From the NCBI GenBank assembly GCA_021287075.1, contig JAJTBD010000003.1:157164-221163 (forward strand): a DNA stretch of 64,000 nucleotides, written 5' to 3'. Source of the DNA: Micrococcales bacterium. GTDB taxonomy: Bacteria; Actinomycetota; Actinomycetes; Actinomycetales; Dermatophilaceae. The notes beneath the pieces are model-generated. The model saw only the letters and a list, made by a program, of their open reading frames with translations. It was not told the origin of the DNA and searched no databases. How positions within the stretch are numbered: the first letter of the stretch is position 1; every line of letters starts with the position of its first letter. This document shows, piece after piece, positions 61,008 to 64,000 of the stretch. A program made the translations under genes and the position numbers.

Positions 61008-61589
61008 TCAGCGGGCGGAGAGGCCCTCCACGATGAGGACGATGCCAAAGACCAGGAAGGCGATCGCGGCGCCGATCTTGATGACGCGCTCGGGCAGGTT
61101 GCGGCCGAGGAGGGCGCCGGCGCCGATCGCGAGCGCGTCGGCAGCCACCATGCCGACGGTGCTGCCGACCCACGTGCCGAACCACTCCTCCTTGGTCGCC
61201 AGCGTGATCGTCGCCAGCATCGTCTTGTCGCCCAGCTCGGCCAGGAAGAAGGCGGTGCCGACCGCGAGGATCGCCGCGCCCGAGGAGCGACGGGCCTTGT
61301 CGGCCTCCTCCTCCGTCAGCTCGTCGCCGCGCAGCGTCCAGGCCGCGAAGAAGAGGAAGGCCAGACCCGCGACGACGGTGACCAGCCACTGGTAGTCGCC
61401 GAAGAACTCGCCCACGAAGCGGCCGATCGCGACCGAGGCGAGGTGGACGATCGCGGTGGCGACGGTGATGCCGATGAGGACCTGGCGCACGGAATAGCGG
61501 GTCGCGAAGGTCATCGCCATCAGCTGGCTCTTGTCGCCGAGCTCGGCCACGAAGATGACGGCCGTGCTGAGCAGGAAGGCAGAGAGCAA
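61008..61589 (-). CDS. TMEM165/GDT1-family cation transporter
   Basis: 193 residues with six helices and two copies of the family motif ExGDK(S/T): ELGDKSQ (residues 16-22) and ELGDKTM in the second half. Bacterial members export Mn2+ (MneA type) or move Ca2+. A TTG start at 61589 is preferred because AAGGAG lies 9 bp upstream; no ATG gives a better context. A short hairpin encloses the ribosome site. Confidence 0.85.
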   Translation of the reverse strand: MLSAFLLSTAVIFVAELGDKSQLMAMTFATRYSVRQVLIGITVATAIVHLASVAIGRFVGEFFGDYQWLVTVVAGLAFLFFAAWTLRGDELTEEEADKARRSSGAAILAVGTAFFLAELGDKTMLATITLATKEEWFGTWVGSTVGMVAADALAIGAGALLGRNLPERVIKIGAAIAFLVFGIVLIVEGLSAR

Positions 61590-61592
61590 GGG

Positions 61593-61618
61593 GGTGGCTC
61601 CTTCGGGGGTCTGCCACC
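61593..61618 (-). promoter_or_regulatory. Hairpin enclosing the ribosome-binding site of the GDT1-type gene
   Basis: GGTGGC (61593-61598) pairs with GCCACC (61613-61618); the AAGGAG site is in the loop. Manganese riboswitches often precede such genes, but I could not find yybP-ykoY consensus elements here. A local translational control element is only possible. Confidence 0.35.
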
Positions 61619-61800
61619 TCGGTCTGGGGTGCGGCGGCGCGGCACAGGCTATCGGGGATGGGGCGGTGGCCCAGAATCGGCCGCCGAATGATGCAACCCA
61701 GGGGCGAGCACGCCGGGCGTGAGGTGCGCTATCGCCTCCAGCCGAATCGGCTGAGCACACGGCATACGCCCATCGGCTCGCGCCCGCCTCCACCCCACTC
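61619..61800. other. Leader of the GDT1-type gene, no gene seen
   Basis: Non-coding stretch upstream of the transporter with one CGGCATAC motif (61760) and GC-rich sequence (GGCGGCCGATTCTGGGCC on the minus strand). No promoter, riboswitch or open frame with a ribosome site was identified. Confidence 0.4.
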
Positions 61801-61864
61801 CGTTGACTTGTGACAACTCAAGCCCAAGGACCGCGTTTTAGGCGTGAGTTGTCACAAGTCAACG
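61801..61864. repeat. CGTTGACTTG inverted repeat, copy 2, intergenic
   Basis: CGTTGACTTGTGACAACTCA (61801-61820) pairs perfectly with TGAGTTGTCACAAGTCAACG (61845-61864). Inner parts continue AAGCCC and GGGC/AGGCG. It is the better conserved partner of the copy inside cydD. Confidence 0.92.
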
Positions 61865-61869
61865 GGGAA

Positions 61870-61965
61870 TCGGACGGGCGCGGCGGGGTCAGCAGACCGG
61901 CGGGGTCAGTGGACGGGCTGGGTCAGCGGACGGGCTGGGTCAGCGGACGGGCTGGGCGGCGGCCT
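61870..61965. repeat. 17-bp tandem repeats running into the GT87 stop codon
   Basis: About three copies of GGACGGGCTGGGTCAGC lie between 61911 and 61960, after two related units. The stop codon of the mannosyltransferase gene (TCA at 61940-61942 on the plus strand) is in one unit, so earlier units carry the same stop context. The array looks like local duplication of the gene end. Confidence 0.8.
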
Positions 61966-63238
61966 CGGGCTCGAGGTGGGTCGGCCCGTCGTCACGCTCG
62001 AGCGAGCGGCGCAGCGACCAGCCGAGCAGGGCGAGCGCGGCCAGGGCGGCGAGACAGTCGGAGTTCTGGAGGAGCTTGCCGACCAGGACCGGCGGCCACT
62101 TGTTCTCGATCCAGTGGATCCCCCACCACGGCACCCGGCCGACGAAGAAGAGGGCGAGGCCGCCGGCTGCGATCAGTCGGGCGCGGTCACGCAGCGGGTC
62201 GGCGCCGAGGATGGCAAAGAGGACGACCACCAGCCAGTGCAGGTGGTGGATCCACGCGACGGGCGAGAGCAGCATCGCCATCAGCCCCACGGCGGCGACC
62301 TCGGTGATGGTGTCGCCGGCGAGCCAGGCGCGGCGGGCGAGCCGGTAGCCGTAGAAGCCGACGACCGCGACGAGCACCAGCCACAGGAGCGTGCCGAGCG
62401 TGCCCTCGCCGAGCGAGCGGAGGATGACGCCGCGCATCGACTGGTTGGCCGTGCCCTTGTTGGGGCCGAGCCTGGTCGGGTCCGAGAGCGCGCCGCCCCA
62501 GAAGGCGAAGGACGCCTGCGGCAGGATCACCCACGAGCCGAGCGTGGCCACGACCGCGGTGCCGATGGCGGTGGCCGCCTCCTTCCAGCGCCGGTTGACC
62601 AGGTAGTGGATGACGAAGACGCCGGGCACGAGTTTGATCGACATGGCCAGGCCCACGAGCACACCCGGCGGGATGCGGCGCACCAAACGCGGCCGCGGGC
62701 GGCGCAGGTCCATCAGGCAGGCGAGGACCAGGAAGGCGTTGACCTGGCCGAAGCGGATGCCGTCGCTGATCGGCTGGAGCCAGAACATCGGCGCGGTGAG
62801 CGCCCCGAGCAGAAGCGGCCACAGGTGCCCGGCGCGACGGATGACCCGGTGCCCGGCATACCAGACGATCGCGGTGGTCGCGAGGATCTGGGCGATGGTC
62901 CACGCCCAGCCGGCCACGCGGAAGGGCACGAGCGCGAGGGGCACCGACAGGATCGCCGAGAAGGGCGGATAGGTGAAGGGCAGCAGCTGCGGCGGCTCGG
63001 TCATCGTCTCGTAGACGGGCCGGCCGAGCAGGACCGACTCCCCGCCCTGGCGATAGACCTCGACGTCCACCTGCCACTGGTCCTGGGGCCAGGCGATCAG
63101 ATAGTGCCAGACCACGGGCAGCGCGCCGAGCGCGATGAGGAGTATGCCGCCGAGCACGACTGCCACGGAGGGTCGCCTCGTCGCCGGCCTGGCTGCCGGG
63201 CCCCTGGTCGCCGCTGCGGTCGCGCTCACGTGAGCCAT
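61940..63238 (-). CDS. GT87-family polyprenol-phosphate-mannose mannosyltransferase
   Basis: 432-residue integral membrane glycosyltransferase of the DUF2029/GT87 family (PimE type), with about ten helices. DVEVYRQGGESVLLGRPVY in the first loop carries the acidic residue typical of GT-C enzymes; FTYPPFSAIL and KGTANQSMRGVILR are family motifs. It probably adds mannose to lipomannan-like lipids outside the membrane. ATG at 63238 is chosen; an upstream frame exists but overlaps the divergent antitoxin gene. Confidence 0.83.
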   Translation of the reverse strand: MAHVSATAAATRGPAARPATRRPSVAVVLGGILLIALGALPVVWHYLIAWPQDQWQVDVEVYRQGGESVLLGRPVYETMTEPPQLLPFTYPPFSAILSVPLALVPFRVAGWAWTIAQILATTAIVWYAGHRVIRRAGHLWPLLLGALTAPMFWLQPISDGIRFGQVNAFLVLACLMDLRRPRPRLVRRIPPGVLVGLAMSIKLVPGVFVIHYLVNRRWKEAATAIGTAVVATLGSWVILPQASFAFWGGALSDPTRLGPNKGTANQSMRGVILRSLGEGTLGTLLWLVLVAVVGFYGYRLARRAWLAGDTITEVAAVGLMAMLLSPVAWIHHLHWLVVVLFAILGADPLRDRARLIAAGGLALFFVGRVPWWGIHWIENKWPPVLVGKLLQNSDCLAALAALALLGWSLRRSLERDDGPTHLEPEAAAQPVR

Positions 63239-63280
63239 TGTCACCGAGGCGCAGCCCACGGGGACAATCCTGCTGTCGAT

Positions 63281-63514
63281 GTGAGCACACTGACGATCAG
63301 GCGTCTCAGCGCCAGCACCCATGACCGCCTGCGGACACGGGCCGCCCAGCACGGGCGCTCGGTGGAGGCGGAGGTCCGCGCCATCCTCGATGCCGCGGTC
63401 GCTGCACCCGAGGTCAATCTGCTGCTGGCGCTGCGCGATGCCTTCGCCGAGGAGGACGGGCGCCTCGAACCGCCTGAGCGGACCGAGCCCGCGCGGGCCG
63501 CAGGCTTCTCATGA
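63281..63514 (+). CDS. FitA-like ribbon-helix-helix antitoxin
   Basis: 77 residues, GTG start at 63281. TLTIRRLSASTHDRLRTRAA is the ribbon-helix-helix beta-strand and helix, QHGRSVEAEVRAIL is the second helix typical of FitA-type antitoxins. The C-terminal tail, ending GRLEPPERTEPARAAGFS, would wrap the toxin. It overlaps the toxin gene by ATGA. Confidence 0.82.
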   Translation: MSTLTIRRLSASTHDRLRTRAAQHGRSVEAEVRAILDAAVAAPEVNLLLALRDAFAEEDGRLEPPERTEPARAAGFS

Positions 63515-63933
63515 TCCTGGCCGACACCAACGTCGTCTCCGAGTTCATGTCCAGCCGCCCGCAGCCCGCTGTGCTGGAGTGGGCGGCCACCGTCCCGCCC
63601 GATGAGCTGGCCATCCCGGCGGTGGTGGTCCAGGAGATGGAGTACGGCATCTATCGGCTGGACGACGGCCCGCGGCAGCGAGACCTGCTGCGCACCTGGC
63701 GACTGACCTTGGCCGCGTTTGCTGACCGCGTCGTTCCCTATGACCATCGAGCCGCCGAGCGCACTGCCGCGACGCTCGTCGACGCAGAGCGGAGGGGGCG
63801 GCGCATGTCCTTGGCCGACGCCCAGATCGCCGGGATCGCGGTCGCTCATGACGCGCAGCTGGCGACGCGCAACACGCGCGACTTCGAGGGGGTCGAGGGG
63901 CTCCAGCTGCTCAACCCCTTCGAACCCCACTGA
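63511..63933 (+). CDS. FitB/VapC-like PIN-domain toxin
   Basis: 140-residue PIN ribonuclease: acidic residues Asp5 (ILADTNVVSE), Glu42 (VVVQEMEYG), Asp103 (SLADAQIAG) and a final acidic site around Asp124 (ATRNTRDFEG) form the metal centre. It should cleave RNA and be held inactive by the upstream antitoxin. The remaining 67 bp of the window hold nothing identifiable. Confidence 0.88.
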   Translation: MILADTNVVSEFMSSRPQPAVLEWAATVPPDELAIPAVVVQEMEYGIYRLDDGPRQRDLLRTWRLTLAAFADRVVPYDHRAAERTAATLVDAERRGRRMSLADAQIAGIAVAHDAQLATRNTRDFEGVEGLQLLNPFEPH

Positions 63934-64000
63934 CGTGCTCCGCTGCTAGCTGTACCCGGCCATCAGGTTGGTAGCAGCGCGCCTGCTTGAACGAGCGAGA

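Noticed and set aside
61590..61800. yybP-ykoY manganese riboswitch before the GDT1-type gene
   Set aside because: No consensus elements recognised by eye; only a small hairpin around the ribosome site is visible.

Overview
The window is high-GC actinobacterial DNA with tightly packed genes, many 4-bp ATGA/GTGA overlaps and frequent GTG/TTG starts. The gene content (cydABDC, DtxR-type iron boxes, CsoR/CopZ/CopA, a MoaA ending in Gly-Gly, GT87 mannosyltransferase, long-form PurB, ATP-dependent LigB-type ligase) suggests an aerobic or facultative Micrococcales relative, possibly near Intrasporangiaceae/Dermatophilaceae. The family placement is an inference from gene content only.

Layout. 1-7.1 kb: end of a vWA protein, then a cytochrome bd operon (cydA-cydB-cydD-cydC) with a BlaI-type regulator overlapping its end. 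7.2-9.5 kb: ketopantoate reductase-like protein, GNAT acetyltransferase and small membrane proteins. 9.5-12.3 kb: ferrous iron uptake (feoA-feoB-feoC-like, minus strand) behind an iron box. 12.35-19 kb: a low-molecular-weight phosphatase, then a complete ribose operon rbsR-A-C-B-K-D behind a promoter and a tandem palindromic operator. 19-21.9 kb: SRPBCC and VOC proteins, purB. 21.9-25.2 kb: a visibly lower-GC island on the minus strand with a secreted four-cysteine peptide, an ABC ATPase and a 10-TM FtsX-type permease, a candidate antimicrobial/secreted-peptide system. 25.4-30.7 kb: YbaK deacylase, metZ, YjbR protein, then csoR-copZ-copA behind a copper operator. 30.8-42.6 kb: CAAX protease, hydrolase, VOC protein, SpoU methyltransferase, LURP-one-like protein, a Vsr/DUF559-type nuclease flanked by hairpins of one family, moaA, PAP2, HAD phosphatase, serS, SDR, Na+/H+ antiporter. 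42.6-51.6 kb: a double-length eukaryote-type phosphofructokinase, diacylglycerol kinase family protein, lipase, and the efeU-efeO-efeB iron/DyP peroxidase operon behind a second iron box. 51.7-57.4 kb: LLM flavin oxidoreductase and a four-gene 2-oxoacid oxidoreductase cluster whose last gene fuses a GltD-like FAD/NAD(P) module to a ferredoxin. 57.5-64 kb: ATP-dependent DNA ligase, pheA, DUF4446, GDT1-type cation transporter, GT87 mannosyltransferase and a FitAB-like toxin-antitoxin pair.

The most unusual signals are in the DNA rather than the genes. (1) A short motif, GGTATGCCGCG, occurs about once per kb on both strands, in genes and between genes, and often as inverted pairs in intergenic regions. 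This resembles the distribution of DNA uptake sequences in Neisseria and Haemophilus. (2) A 33-bp repeat centred on GCCCAATTGGGC occurs at five loci, including inside the reading frames of CydC and the DNA ligase. (3) Two further hairpin families, starting GAGAGGCC and CGTTGACTTG, occur as three and two copies; one copy of the latter lies inside the CydD frame. No tRNA, rRNA, CRISPR array, transposase or prophage was seen.
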